Assembly (NCBI RefSeq): GCF_900101075.1
Contig: NZ_FNFY01000001.1
Span: 248,001-312,000, forward strand
DNA length: 64,000 bases
Direction of reading: 5' to 3'
Origin: Lacicoccus qingdaonensis
GTDB lineage: Bacteria; Bacillota; Bacilli; Staphylococcales; Salinicoccaceae
Shown here: piece by piece, positions 1 to 9,138 of the stretch
How the letters are laid out: the number at the start of each line of letters is the position of its first letter
Position numbering within the stretch: position 1 is the first letter of the stretch
Translations under genes and position numbers: made by a program
The notes under the pieces: model-generated
The model's input: only the letters and a program-made list of their open reading frames with translations
Told to the model about the DNA's origin: nothing
Databases searched by the model: none

Positions 1-809
1 CGATCATCTTATCAACACTAGGTTTCGGCGGTATGCTGTACGGCTTTTCTGTTGCAGGCATGAGCGGATGGACATCACCCGAAGTGCTCATTCCGATCAC
101 AGCGGGAGGAATCATCGTGGTAATTTTTGTCCGCAGGCAGCTGCGTCTCGAAATTCCGATTTTACAGCTCAGGGTATTCAAAAATAAATATTTCCTGATC
201 AGTTCGCTGATCGGCGTCATCGTCTTCACTTCGATGGTGAGCGCTAATAACATCTTGCCGGTACTGATGCAGGATATGCTTGGATATACAGCATTCGAAT
301 CCGGTCTTTCACTTCTGCCGGGAGCGGTCCTGATGGGAGGATTCGGCCTGGTCGCAGGTGTGATGTTCGACAAATACGGCATTAAGACGCTGACATTCAC
401 ATCTATGGGCATCATACTGGTGACATCGATTCTTCTGTCCGTGCTGGATGAAAACACATCATGGACCTATATTACAATCGTCTATACATTCCGTCTTGTC
501 GGCACAGGGCTTTCCATGATGCCGCTCACGACTTTTGCGATGAACGCGCTGAAAGATCATCTGCTGCCGCACGGGACATCCATCAATAATACCATGAGGC
601 AGATCGGCGGGTCTTTGTTTACAGCACTGCTGATCACTGTGATGACCGGATTTGCCTTCAGTGCATCAGGCGGCGATACGCCGTCGGTCGGTGAAGAGAT
701 TGCAGGGGTGAACATGTCGTTTATGGTATCGGCGGTCCTGGCATTCATCGGTCTGGTCATGGCGTTCTTTTTAAAGGAACAGAAATATATAAAGGCAGAT
801 GAGCAGTAA
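1..809 (+). CDS. MFS efflux transporter, DHA2 (EmrB/QacA) type, 5' end outside window
   Basis: The frame is already open at base 3, so the gene begins upstream and only about the last 268 residues are visible. They form a series of hydrophobic helices with short charged loops, including GVMFDKYGIK, a typical MFS inter-helix loop, and a charged tail (FLKEQKYIK). The layout fits the C-terminal half of a 14-helix drug:proton antiporter of the EmrB/QacA group, which exports lipophilic or cationic toxins across the membrane. The substrate cannot be read from sequence. The internal ATG at 33 has no ribosome binding site and is not the start. Family call is firm, subfamily less so. Confidence 0.8.
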   Translation, partial: IILSTLGFGGMLYGFSVAGMSGWTSPEVLIPITAGGIIVVIFVRRQLRLEIPILQLRVFKNKYFLISSLIGVIVFTSMVSANNILPVLMQDMLGYTAFESGLSLLPGAVLMGGFGLVAGVMFDKYGIKTLTFTSMGIILVTSILLSVLDENTSWTYITIVYTFRLVGTGLSMMPLTTFAMNALKDHLLPHGTSINNTMRQIGGSLFTALLITVMTGFAFSASGGDTPSVGEEIAGVNMSFMVSAVLAFIGLVMAFFLKEQKYIKADEQ

Positions 810-914
810 ATGCGCATTGCTGACATAATAATTTCACAATAAAATATAAAAAGCATCACTATAGTCATTTTTTATCTGATATATTAGGAACAGTTGGACA
901 TGGAGGGTGTTATA

Positions 915-1535
915 TTGAAAAAGTTTATATTGTTTAGTCTGTTTTCTGTAGTATTTTTAAGCGCCTGCAGTGATTCCGAAGTGGAGACCATGAGTCAATT
1001 CGGCAATGAGATACAGGAATACTCAGTCACCAATCAAAATGATGAAACGGTTACAGATGAAGATATGGAAGGCAAAGTCTGGCTGTTGGATTTTATATTT
1101 ACAAACTGCGCAACAGTGTGTCCACCGATGACTGCAAACATGACACACCTGACCCAGGAACTTGAGGACCAGGGTATTGACGATTACGGCGTGCTCAGTT
1201 TCAGTGTCGATCCAGAAAGAGATACACCTGAAGCATTATCACAATATATCAGCTATTATGAAGTGCCGGAAGATACAGAGTGGCACCTGGTAACAGGTTA
1301 CGATCACGATTTCATCCGCAGCTTTGCTGAAAAGAATTTCAAAACGATTGTCGCACCTGCGCCCCAGGGCAGTGACCAGGTGACACATGCGACAAGTTTT
1401 TACTTAATTGATTCAGAAGGTACAATAAGAAAATCATATCCGGGACTTGACCAGGGGGATAAAGGATTTCCTGTAGAGGAGATTGTGGATGATGTTGACA
1501 GTCTGACAGCAGAGATAGATAATAATGAACAATAG
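915..1535 (+). CDS. SCO1/SenC/PrrC family copper chaperone lipoprotein
   Basis: SCO proteins carry copper to, or keep reduced, the CuA site of cytochrome c oxidase subunit II on the outer face of the membrane. The best start is TTG 915, placed 5 bases after GGAGGGTG (902-909); it gives 206 residues. Residues 2-17 are a lipoprotein signal ending in the lipobox LSAC with Cys18 as the lipidation site. The copper/redox motif is TNCATVCP with Cys65 and Cys69, and the matching histidine is His158 in VTHATSF. The fold is thioredoxin-like. A ba3 oxidase with a CuA centre is encoded at 52.9-55.1 kb and is a plausible client (inference). It is followed by a strong terminator. Confidence 0.9.
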   Translation: MKKFILFSLFSVVFLSACSDSEVETMSQFGNEIQEYSVTNQNDETVTDEDMEGKVWLLDFIFTNCATVCPPMTANMTHLTQELEDQGIDDYGVLSFSVDPERDTPEALSQYISYYEVPEDTEWHLVTGYDHDFIRSFAEKNFKTIVAPAPQGSDQVTHATSFYLIDSEGTIRKSYPGLDQGDKGFPVEEIVDDVDSLTAEIDNNEQ

Positions 1536-1569
1536 ATAATACAGACTCTGCATCAAGCAGGGTGGACAG

Positions 1570-1607
1570 GCGTTCAAGATGCATATTGCAGATTGAACGC
1601 TTTTTTT
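1570..1607 (+). terminator. Rho-independent terminator after the SCO gene
   Basis: A perfect 8-bp stem GCGTTCAA (1570-1577) / TTGAACGC (1593-1600) is followed by seven T residues (1601-1607). Confidence 0.85.
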
Positions 1608-1712
1608 AGGTCGATATGACAAAACATCAGTGATTAAGAATTGTGAAAAGTGACTGAACCGTTGATTGATGATACATTTAATTTAAACAGAGGTTCGAAT
1701 GGAAGTATGGAA

Positions 1713-2237
1713 ATGAGGATCAGAAGAGCATCTATAGATGAGGCGGCAAGCATTGCAAAAGTACACGTGGACAGCTGGAGAACGACTTACAGGGATATCA
1801 TATCAAGCAGTCATTTGAATAATTTATCTTATGAACAGCACACGGAACTGTGGAGAGACAATATTGGAAAAGAAGATAATCATGTTGTTGTGGCGGAGGA
1901 TGAAAACGGGCAGATTGTCGGGTTTGCAGATTCATGGAAACAAGAAAGCAGCTCAGCGGAAAGTTCGGGTGATTTAACCTCGATTTATCTCTTTGAAGAA
2001 TATCAGGGCCAAGGCATCGGTAAAATGTTATTGAAAGCATTGTTCAACCATTTCAAAGAAATGGGTTATGAGAAAATATTCGTCGAAGTCCTTGAGGATA
2101 ATAAAACCCGCTACTTCTATGAACATTATGGGGCAAAACTGATCGATACAGCCGAAATTAAAATTGGCGGAGAAATTTTAAACGAACTGATTTATGAATG
2201 GGATGATATTGATAGTGTACTTGGTAAATTACGATAA
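1713..2237 (+). CDS. GNAT family N-acetyltransferase
   Basis: A Gcn5-related acetyltransferase of about 174 residues that transfers acetyl from acetyl-CoA to an unknown amine. The N-terminus MRIRRASIDEAASIAKVHVD is the usual beta1-alpha1 of the fold. The acetyl-CoA loop is YQGQGIGKMLLKAL (motif A, Q-x-x-G-x-G). The later NKTRYFYEHYGAKL matches the C-terminal region of the family. The frame is open from GTG 1650, but ATG 1713 has GGAAG seven bases upstream and gives the canonical N-terminus, so it is preferred. The gene stands alone between the SCO terminator and a broken SDR gene. Substrate unknown. Confidence 0.85.
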   Translation: MRIRRASIDEAASIAKVHVDSWRTTYRDIISSSHLNNLSYEQHTELWRDNIGKEDNHVVVAEDENGQIVGFADSWKQESSSAESSGDLTSIYLFEEYQGQGIGKMLLKALFNHFKEMGYEKIFVEVLEDNKTRYFYEHYGAKLIDTAEIKIGGEILNELIYEWDDIDSVLGKLR

Positions 2238-2351
2238 TCAGAGTGTGTGGGTATGTACTGTTCTTCTAATGCTAAAAATAATAATTTCAAACCAAAATAG
2301 ATAAATCAGGAAATCAATAAAAGGTTATTTAATTGTACAAGTATCCGGTTT

Positions 2352-2675
2352 GATTCATTAATCGGCGGCATAAGAGGACGCCTGGACAGCGTGGCATACA
2401 GTGCTTCCAAGTTTGCGGTGACGGGCATGAAGAAAGTGGCTGCGCTGGAACTCGGGAAGTATCAGATCAGGGCGAATTCGATTCACCCCAGCCTGGTGAA
2501 TACAGGAATGTTTTCAGAAAGCTCTGGTGGTAATAGTGTTGCATCCGACCGGCCACTCGGCAGGGTATTGACTGCAGAAGAAGTTTCAAACCTCGTATTA
2601 CACCTTGCCTCGGACGAATCAAGCTATACGACCGGTGCCGAATGTGTCATTGACGGCGGACTTACAGCAAGATAG
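2352..2675 (+). pseudogene. 5'-truncated short-chain dehydrogenase/reductase remnant
   Basis: Only the C-terminal half of an SDR is present. Similarity starts near DSLIGGIRGRLDSVAYSASK, which contains the catalytic Tyr and Lys of YxxxK. It runs through the LELGKYQIRANSIHPS segment to the usual C-terminus (TGAECVIDGGLTAR). The N-terminal Rossmann half with the TGxxxGxG cofactor loop and the catalytic Ser region are missing. The upstream frame reads unrelated residues and meets a stop at 2298. A GTG at 2391 could nominally start 94 residues, but it has no ribosome binding site and would yield an enzyme with no NAD(P) site. I read it as a deletion remnant. Confidence 0.75.
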
Positions 2676-2746
2676 ACAGAAGAGATGATATTGGATTAAA
2701 TGGTATAAAAACCGGGATGACCTGCTTTGCCGATATCCAGAATGGC

Positions 2747-2774
2747 CGGGGACATATTCCCGTCTGATTTTTTT
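2747..2774 (+). terminator. Possible weak terminator after the SDR remnant
   Basis: A 6-bp stem CGGGGA (2747-2752) / TTCCCG (2757-2762) precedes a T-rich run (2767-2774). One pair is G-T, so strength is uncertain. Confidence 0.4.
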
Positions 2775-2845
2775 GAGCAAAAGTATACAAACTCAATAAC
2801 CATCCATGATATGATATTGAAGTTATCGGAAGGGAGCTTGAGAAT

Positions 2846-4042
2846 ATGTCGGTTCGTAAAGAACGTTATTACATCGCTTTATTATTACTTGTTATAATCT
2901 TCGTCGGTGCTTCATTGCGCTCGCCGATTTCTTCTGTCGGGCCTCTGGTTCCATTTTTCAGTGAAGATCTCTGCATCAATAATACTACAGTCGGACTGTT
3001 GAACACACTCCCTTTACTGGCGTTTGCCCTGTTCTCGCCATTCATACCAAAAATTGCCCGTAAGCATGGCATGGAAGTACCTTTGCTGATTGCAATGATA
3101 TTTTTGACAGCAGGTATTTTAATCAGAGGTATGGATGGTATTTTCATGCTGTTTTTCGGAACGGCGATCATCGGCATGTCCATTGCAGTTGGTAATGTCC
3201 TGTCTCCTGGACTTATAAAAGCGACATTCCCTTTCAAAGTCGGTATCATGACCGGTCTGTATACTTTCTCCATGAACATCGTCAGTGCGTTATCAGCAGG
3301 GGTATCAGTATCGGTGGCAACGAGTGCAGATTTTGACTGGCGTACAGGACTTGCAATGTGGGGTATATTCCCGCTGATTGCAGTGCTGGTTTTAATTTTA
3401 AGAATGCCGAGAACGCTGGAAGAGCGTAAAAAAGTATTTAAGAAAATAGATGACGTACCGTCTGAAAAACTGTGGAATTCGAAACTTGCATGGGCAGTGA
3501 CGCTCTATATGGGTCTTCAGTCTCTGATACCATATACTTTATTTGCCTGGCTGCCCGCAATATTGATTGAAAAAGGCTTCACTCAGACGACTGCCGGATG
3601 GCTGATGACAATTTATCAGCTGGGAATCCTGCCGACGACATTCATCGCACCGGTCATTGCATATAAATTTTCCGGGCAGAGAGGTCTCGGAGTGACGAGC
3701 GGATTGATGTGGTCTGTCGGATTGATCGGCATCTTTTTCATGTCCAATCACTGGATGATCATTCCGTTCCTTATCATTACGGGCGTCGGTGCCGGGACAA
3801 CATTCAGTCTTGCAATGTTGTTCTTTGTACTGCGTTCAAAAACTGTCGAACAGTCTGCACAGCTGTCCGGCATGGCACAATCAGTCGGTTACGTGCTTGC
3901 AGCTACAGGACCGTTGTTTCTCGGAATGATAGCCGAGTCTGCCGGAACATGGGATATACCGATGGTCATTTTAATAATCATTTCATTCATGATTGCATTT
4001 TTTGGCTATTTTGCCGGAAGGGACCGTACAATATCTGGTTAA
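2846..4042 (+). CDS. CynX/NimT-type MFS transporter
   Basis: A 398-residue polytopic protein with about twelve hydrophobic segments. The N-terminus (IIFVGASLRSPISSVGPLVP) and the loop KATFPFKVGIMTGLYTFSMN are typical of the cyanate/2-nitroimidazole group (CynX, NimT, YycB) of the major facilitator superfamily. Members export or import small organic compounds, and the substrate here is unknown. The ATG at 2846 follows GGAAGGGAG. No partner gene for cyanate or nitroimidazole use is nearby. A terminator follows directly after the stop, so it is probably transcribed alone. Confidence 0.85.
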   Translation: MSVRKERYYIALLLLVIIFVGASLRSPISSVGPLVPFFSEDLCINNTTVGLLNTLPLLAFALFSPFIPKIARKHGMEVPLLIAMIFLTAGILIRGMDGIFMLFFGTAIIGMSIAVGNVLSPGLIKATFPFKVGIMTGLYTFSMNIVSALSAGVSVSVATSADFDWRTGLAMWGIFPLIAVLVLILRMPRTLEERKKVFKKIDDVPSEKLWNSKLAWAVTLYMGLQSLIPYTLFAWLPAILIEKGFTQTTAGWLMTIYQLGILPTTFIAPVIAYKFSGQRGLGVTSGLMWSVGLIGIFFMSNHWMIIPFLIITGVGAGTTFSLAMLFFVLRSKTVEQSAQLSGMAQSVGYVLAATGPLFLGMIAESAGTWDIPMVILIIISFMIAFFGYFAGRDRTISG

Positions 4043-4043
4043 G

Positions 4044-4070
4044 AGTTCTCTGTTTAAGAGGACTTTTTTT
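4044..4070 (+). terminator. Rho-independent terminator after the CynX-like gene
   Basis: Stem AGTTCTC (4044-4050) / GAGGACT (4058-4064) with one G-T pair, then a run of seven T. Confidence 0.8.
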
Positions 4071-4116
4071 ATGCACTTATGCTACGATTGTTTTAAAAGA
4101 TTGAGAAGGTGATTAT

Positions 4117-5055
4117 ATGAGAAACGTGATATTGGACTGTGATCCGGGGCACGATGATGCGATATCCATCATCATCGGTGCTTCAAAAAGAAGTGCGCTG
4201 AATATACTCGGCATTACTACAGTCGCAGGAAATGTCGAAGTGGAGAAAAATACGGTAAATGCACTGAAGGTCAGTGAACTGATCGGTCTGGACGTGCCTG
4301 TCGTGGAAGGGGCTGTACACCCACTTGTCAGGGAAAGTGAGATTGCACCTGAAATACACGGCGAAACCGGCATGGATGGTCCGGTTTTAAAGGATCCGGC
4401 AAAAGAGAAAACACCGGGTCATGCCGTCGATTTCATCATCGGCCAGGTTAAAAACAGCGATGGAAAAGTGACGCTTGTTCCGACGGGGCCGCTGACGAAT
4501 ATTGCGCTCGCTCTGATCAAAGAACCTTCCATCAAAGATAATATTGATGAGATCGTCCTGATGGGCGGCGGGACGTTCGGCAACTGGACACCTGCAGCCG
4601 AATTCAATATATATGTCGATGCCGAAGCGGCGAAGGTCGTTTATGAAAGCGGGCTGCCAGTAACGATGTTCGGCCTGGATGTGACGCATCAGGTCATCGC
4701 AGACACTGCAGTCATTGACAGAGTGGGTAAAATCGAAAACGACATTGCGGTCTTTGTAAAAGAACTGCTTGTGTTCTTCGCCGAAACATACAAGGACCAT
4801 TTCGGCTTTCCCGGCGGTCCGATTCACGACGCATGTACGACGATGTATCTGATCAACCCGGAGATGTTCACATTTGAAGATGTCAATGTCACGATCGAGA
4901 CAAAAGGCGAAGCCACTTACGGCATGACCGTCGTCGATCTGCTGAAGACGACAGGCAGGCCTGAAAATGTCAAATTCGCCACAGGCGTCGATACTGAAAC
5001 ATTCTGGAATATATTCCAGGACGTACTCGTCTCTTACGGTGAGAGTGATGAGTAA
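4117..5055 (+). CDS. Nucleoside hydrolase (IunH/RihA-B type)
   Basis: Cleaves the N-glycosidic bond of nucleosides to base plus ribose in the cytoplasm. The calcium-binding signature DxDxxxDD is present as DCDPGHDD (Asp7, Asp9, Asp13, Asp14). Further family motifs are TGPLTNIALAL, the EFNIYVDAEAA substrate-loop segment and PIHDACTTMYL, which carries the histidine typical of the inosine-uridine subgroup. The length of 312 residues is normal. GAGAAGGTGATTAT supplies the ribosome binding site. It overlaps the downstream ribokinase gene by 8 bases, so released ribose would be phosphorylated by the next enzyme: a nucleoside salvage pair. Exact base preference cannot be told. Confidence 0.92.
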   Translation: MRNVILDCDPGHDDAISIIIGASKRSALNILGITTVAGNVEVEKNTVNALKVSELIGLDVPVVEGAVHPLVRESEIAPEIHGETGMDGPVLKDPAKEKTPGHAVDFIIGQVKNSDGKVTLVPTGPLTNIALALIKEPSIKDNIDEIVLMGGGTFGNWTPAAEFNIYVDAEAAKVVYESGLPVTMFGLDVTHQVIADTAVIDRVGKIENDIAVFVKELLVFFAETYKDHFGFPGGPIHDACTTMYLINPEMFTFEDVNVTIETKGEATYGMTVVDLLKTTGRPENVKFATGVDTETFWNIFQDVLVSYGESDE

Positions 5056-5914
5056 ACCAAAAATCACAATCGTCGGCAGCATCAATATGGATCTGATTAC
5101 GGTGACCGATCAGGTTGCAGCTGCCGGTGAAACAGTTTCCGGCACACACTTCGAGACACTGTTCGGCGGCAAGGGCGCCAACCAGGCCATCGCCGCTTCA
5201 AGACTCGGTGCCGACGTATCCATGATCAGCAAAGTGGGCGATGATGCATTCGGTGCAGAAATGATTAAAAACTTCGAAGACAACGGTGTAGTTACTGACG
5301 GTATCGCAGTTGAAGAAAAAACACCGTCCGGCATTGCGAACATCATCGTTTCCGACAAGGACAACCGCATCATTATCATCGCCGGCGCGAACGGTCAAGT
5401 CGATAAGGCGCATGTCGATAATTACACTTCAGTGATCAAGAACAGCGATATGGTGCTGCTCCAGTTTGAAATTCCGATGAATACGATCAGGCATACTCTC
5501 GATATATGCAGAAAAGAAGAGATACCGGTCATCATCAACCCGGCACCTGTGACAGAACTGGAACGTGAATACTTTGAAGCGGCGACCTATATCACCCCGA
5601 ATGAACATGAACGGGCACAATTGTTCAAAATGCGGGAAGACGGACTGCCCGAGTATTATGAAAAACTCATCACAACGCAGGGCGCACAGGGCGCTTCGTA
5701 CTTCAATGACGGCAGGGAGATATTGATCCCGCCGAAAAACGTCGATGTTGTAGACACCACCGGTGCAGGCGATACATTCAATGCCGCATTCGCGGTCGCC
5801 ATCGCTGAAGGCAGGACGGTTGAAGAAGCAATATACTTTGCCAACGACGCTGCAGGACTTGCGGTGAGGAAACTCGGCGCCCAGAGCGGCATGCCGATGA
5901 GGGAAGAGATGTAG
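5048..5914 (+). CDS. rbsK: Ribokinase
   Basis: A 288-residue PfkB-family sugar kinase that converts ribose to ribose 5-phosphate with ATP. The first PfkB signature region FGGKGANQAIAASRLG lies near residue 40. The C-terminal signature DTTGAGDTFNAAFA, around residues 235-250, holds the catalytic Asp in GAGD. The frame is open further upstream, but ATG 5048 is the start: MSKPKITIVGSINMDL is the family N-terminus and GGTGAG lies just before it. It overlaps the nucleoside hydrolase stop (8 bases), implying translational coupling and shared use of ribose freed from nucleosides. A long terminator hairpin ends the operon. Confidence 0.93.
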   Translation: MSKPKITIVGSINMDLITVTDQVAAAGETVSGTHFETLFGGKGANQAIAASRLGADVSMISKVGDDAFGAEMIKNFEDNGVVTDGIAVEEKTPSGIANIIVSDKDNRIIIIAGANGQVDKAHVDNYTSVIKNSDMVLLQFEIPMNTIRHTLDICRKEEIPVIINPAPVTELEREYFEAATYITPNEHERAQLFKMREDGLPEYYEKLITTQGAQGASYFNDGREILIPPKNVDVVDTTGAGDTFNAAFAVAIAEGRTVEEAIYFANDAAGLAVRKLGAQSGMPMREEM

Positions 5915-5938
5915 TAAATAAAGCTGAATATGAATACC

Positions 5939-5985
5939 AACTCTCAAGTTACAGATGATGTAGATCTGTGACTTGAGAGTTTTTT
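5939..5985 (+). terminator. Strong terminator ending the iunH-rbsK operon
   Basis: An extended hairpin begins AACTCTCAAGT at 5939 and closes with ACTTGAGAGTT, with inner pairing ACAGAT/ATCTGT, followed by T residues to 5985. Confidence 0.9.
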
Positions 5986-6228
5986 AATATTTTGGCATTA
6001 TCGGCAGCAATTATTCATATAGATCATAAAGTCGATTGATTTTTAAATTATCATCTTATAACATTATATTATGAGTGAAAGCCTTTTCAAAAAGTGTTGG
6101 TAAGTAGAAACGAAAGCATTATTGAAAAAGAAAGTAGAAATTGGAAGTTGAATCAGCAGAGAGAAGCATGAAAACACATTTAACCAACATGCGTAAAAAA
6201 CTAGGAGATAAAAGAATAAGGTGATTTC

Positions 6229-7635
6229 ATGAAAGAAGATATTAGGAATAAGCTGCAAAATGTATTGGAAGACAGGGTGTTCCATAAAACTGAAGATTGT
6301 ATTTCTTATGGCTATGATGGATCTTTCGGACAGCATATCCCGGATTTTGTCGTTCAGGTGCAGTCCACAGAAGAAGTTCAGAGCGTTGTTCGAATTGCCA
6401 ATGAATTCAATATGCCGATTACACCGCGCGGGGCAAGCACGAGCTTGTCCGGCGGCCCGCTGCCTGTTGAAAAAGGGATCATCATGGATTTTTCCCAATG
6501 GGATCATTATCTTGAAATTTTTCCTGAGGATTTGTTAATCAAGGCAAGCCCGGGCGTAATAACAGGTGATATTCATAAACTTGCCGATGAACATAATTTG
6601 ATGTATGCACCCGACCCCTCATCGTCTTCAATCTGTACCATCGGCGGAAATCTTGCAGAAAATGCAGGCGGGCCGAGAGGGGTCAAGTACGGTGTGACAA
6701 AAGATTATGTACTCGGGCTGGAAGTGGTGACCGCCCAGGGTGAGGTAATCCAAACAGGTGGAAATACTGTTAAAAATGTTACCGGATATGATCTGACAAA
6801 GCTGATTGTCGGATCGGAGGGCACATTGGGAGTCATTACAGAAGCCACATTAAGATTGATTCCGAAACCATTGGCCACAAAAACGGCAATGATATTGTTC
6901 GATGATTTATATACCGCAGGCAAATCGATATCGACGATACTGACATCGGGAGTCAGGCCGTCGAAAATGGAGATTCTGGATAATAATGCGCTGAACAGGG
7001 TGGAAGATTACGCCAAACTTGATCTGCCCAGAGAAGCTTCCGCAATTTTACTGGTGGAGGTGGATGGCGATCCGACTATCCTGGATAAAGAACTTCAGAC
7101 GATAAAAGAGGCATTATTGCAGATCGGTGTAGATAAAGTGGATATCGCAGAGAATAAGGAAGATGAAGATAAACTTTGGCAAGTCAGGAAGCTGGTGTCT
7201 CCTGCAATCGTTGAAAGCGGTTATACGAAAATATCTGAAGATGTCACGCTTCCATTAAGTAAAATACCGGATATGTTCAAAAAAATAGATGAGATCAAAC
7301 AGAAACATGATCTTAATATTGTCGTGTTTGGTCACGCTGGTGATGGAAATCTACATCCGACACTGAATACAAATATGAGGGACCAGAATGAAGTTGAACG
7401 TGTGGAGGATGCTGTCGAAGAAATCTTCAGCTACGCTGTTCAACTTGGCGGTACATTATCCGGTGAACATGGTATCGGTACGATGAAACGCGCGTTTATG
7501 ACTAAAGAACTGGGTGAGAGCGGTGTTCAATTCCAGAAAGCGATCAAAACAGCACTAGACCCGAACAACCTGCTTAATCCCGGTAAAATATTCCCGATAG
7601 CCGGCGAGGAAAGGTTAGTGTTGCGTAATGAGTAG
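6229..7635 (+). CDS. glcD: Glycolate/D-lactate oxidase FAD subunit GlcD
   Basis: A 468-residue FAD-linked oxidase of the GlcD/D-lactate dehydrogenase family, oxidising an alpha-hydroxyacid (glycolate or D-lactate) and passing electrons to its iron-sulfur partner. The FAD_binding_4 domain spans roughly residues 35-215, with PRGASTSLSGG and the diphosphate loop TIGGNLAENAGGPRGVKYG. The C-terminal oxidase domain has VFGHAGDGNLHPTLN and GGTLSGEHGIGTMKR. AAGGTG precedes ATG 6229. The gene overlaps the next one (GlcF-like) by 8 bases. No GlcE-type third subunit is seen, so this is a two-subunit version. Glycolate versus lactate cannot be separated by sequence alone. Confidence 0.9.
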   Translation: MKEDIRNKLQNVLEDRVFHKTEDCISYGYDGSFGQHIPDFVVQVQSTEEVQSVVRIANEFNMPITPRGASTSLSGGPLPVEKGIIMDFSQWDHYLEIFPEDLLIKASPGVITGDIHKLADEHNLMYAPDPSSSSICTIGGNLAENAGGPRGVKYGVTKDYVLGLEVVTAQGEVIQTGGNTVKNVTGYDLTKLIVGSEGTLGVITEATLRLIPKPLATKTAMILFDDLYTAGKSISTILTSGVRPSKMEILDNNALNRVEDYAKLDLPREASAILLVEVDGDPTILDKELQTIKEALLQIGVDKVDIAENKEDEDKLWQVRKLVSPAIVESGYTKISEDVTLPLSKIPDMFKKIDEIKQKHDLNIVVFGHAGDGNLHPTLNTNMRDQNEVERVEDAVEEIFSYAVQLGGTLSGEHGIGTMKRAFMTKELGESGVQFQKAIKTALDPNNLLNPGKIFPIAGEERLVLRNE

Positions 7636-8902
7636 TCAATTGATAGATAAACTGGATTATCAGGCAACTTTCGACTGTGTACAATGCGGTTATTGTCTGC
7701 CGGTGTGTCCGACGTACATCGCATTCAAAAATGAAAAACATTCACCGAGGGGACGAATCAATCTTGTTAAACTGGTGGCTGAAGAAAAGTTGGAAATAGC
7801 CGATATGGAAGAGGGCATCGACTTATGTCTCGGCTGCCGTGCGTGTGAAACGATATGTCCGACGAATGTAAGATACGGTGACATACTCATGTCTGCAGTG
7901 GAAGTCATCAAAGAAAACAAGGATATGACATTAAAGGAGAAAGGCATCAGAACCGGCGCTTTTAAACTTGCTTTAAAGAACAAAAGAGTGATCAGAATGA
8001 TGAACAAAGGATTGTATTTCTATCAGAAAAGCGGTCTGAGTAAAACTGTTTCAAAATCAGGACTGCTAAAACCGTTGCCGAAGTACAATGATCTGAATAA
8101 AGCGATGCCGGATGTGATTTTGAGTGAAAGGATCACCAACAACATCAATCCGTTCAGAAAGAAAGACATTCAGGTCGGTTTCTTTCAGGGCTGCATCATG
8201 GATGCGTTTTTCAAACGTATCAATGATCTGGCCGTTAAAATAATGGAAAAGCATGATGTACAGGTCACCAATATCAAAAAACAGACATGCTGCGGTGCAC
8301 TTCAACACCATGCCGGAGAGCATGATATGACAGTCGTACAGGCTATGAAAAATATCGAAGCCTACGAGAAGTATGATTTTGATTATATCGTCAACACCAT
8401 CGGCGGGTGTGGCGCGACACTGAGAGAATATCCCAAACTTTTTGAAGAAGGTTCGGTATGGCATGGCCGTGCCGTAAAGTTTACTGAGAAAGTCCGCGAT
8501 ATTTCTGAAATAATGAGCATGCTCCATTTGGAAATGACTGAGCCTGTAAATATGAACGCCGTGTATCAGCCTTCATGTCACCTGGAACATGTACAGCAGG
8601 TTTTTAAAGACCCGATGAATATGATCAATAATGTACCCGGTTTAAAATATATTGATATGCAGGATAAGTCATTATGCTGCGGTTCTGCAGGTGTTTATAA
8701 TATTGTCCATTTTGATGAATCCATGCAGATACTCGATTTGAAAATGAGGAATGTCAAAACTGCCAGACCAACCTTAATCATTACATCCAACCCGGGTTGT
8801 CATATACAGATGCAGCTTGGTTTGGAAAGAGAAGGCATGAGTGATGAAGTCTTGGTTAAACATCTTGTGGAAGTAGTGGCGGAGGCTTGTAATATTAGCT
8901 GA
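7628..8902 (+). CDS. glcF: Glycolate oxidase iron-sulfur subunit GlcF
   Basis: A 424-residue protein with two ferredoxin-type [4Fe-4S] motifs, CVQCGYCLPVCP near residue 17 and CLGCRACETICP near residue 70. Two cysteine-rich CCG domains (TCCGALQHHAGE and LCCGSAGVYN) are the heterodisulfide-reductase-like modules of GlcF/LutA/GlpC proteins. It accepts electrons from the GlcD flavin and delivers them to the respiratory chain at the membrane. ATG 7628 overlaps glcD by 8 bases. No clear terminator follows it. LutA is an alternative family name, but the GlcD partner favours GlcF. Confidence 0.9.
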   Translation: MSSQLIDKLDYQATFDCVQCGYCLPVCPTYIAFKNEKHSPRGRINLVKLVAEEKLEIADMEEGIDLCLGCRACETICPTNVRYGDILMSAVEVIKENKDMTLKEKGIRTGAFKLALKNKRVIRMMNKGLYFYQKSGLSKTVSKSGLLKPLPKYNDLNKAMPDVILSERITNNINPFRKKDIQVGFFQGCIMDAFFKRINDLAVKIMEKHDVQVTNIKKQTCCGALQHHAGEHDMTVVQAMKNIEAYEKYDFDYIVNTIGGCGATLREYPKLFEEGSVWHGRAVKFTEKVRDISEIMSMLHLEMTEPVNMNAVYQPSCHLEHVQQVFKDPMNMINNVPGLKYIDMQDKSLCCGSAGVYNIVHFDESMQILDLKMRNVKTARPTLIITSNPGCHIQMQLGLEREGMSDEVLVKHLVEVVAEACNIS

Positions 8903-9138
8903 AAAATGAAAATGTATATCGGAAGGAAATATAGTCGAATGTTTTTTAAGGAATTTTTATATGCCAGCTGTGTTTAAAATATGCCGAAAGAGGAATACAT
9001 GTAATACGAATGTACATTGGTTTTCGAAGAGTTTTCAACCTTTTACAGGAACTCGTCCAGGCATCTGTTATGATGAAGTACCTGCATCAATTGAATGGAA
9101 CCAGTGGATAAAAACAATCTTTTAAAGGTGGTATTTTC
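8903..9138. other. Intergenic stretch with no recognisable gene
   Basis: AT-rich sequence between glcF and a small frameshifted membrane-protein gene. I find no open frame with a ribosome binding site, no terminator hairpin and no repeat. Confidence 0.5.

Noticed and set aside
3709-4104. 131-codon plus-strand frame
   Set aside because: It is an alternative frame inside the CynX-like MFS gene with Cys/His/Arg-rich shadow composition.
4387-5085. 232-codon minus-strand frame
   Set aside because: It is antisense to the nucleoside hydrolase gene, which has clear motifs, operon context and a ribosome binding site.
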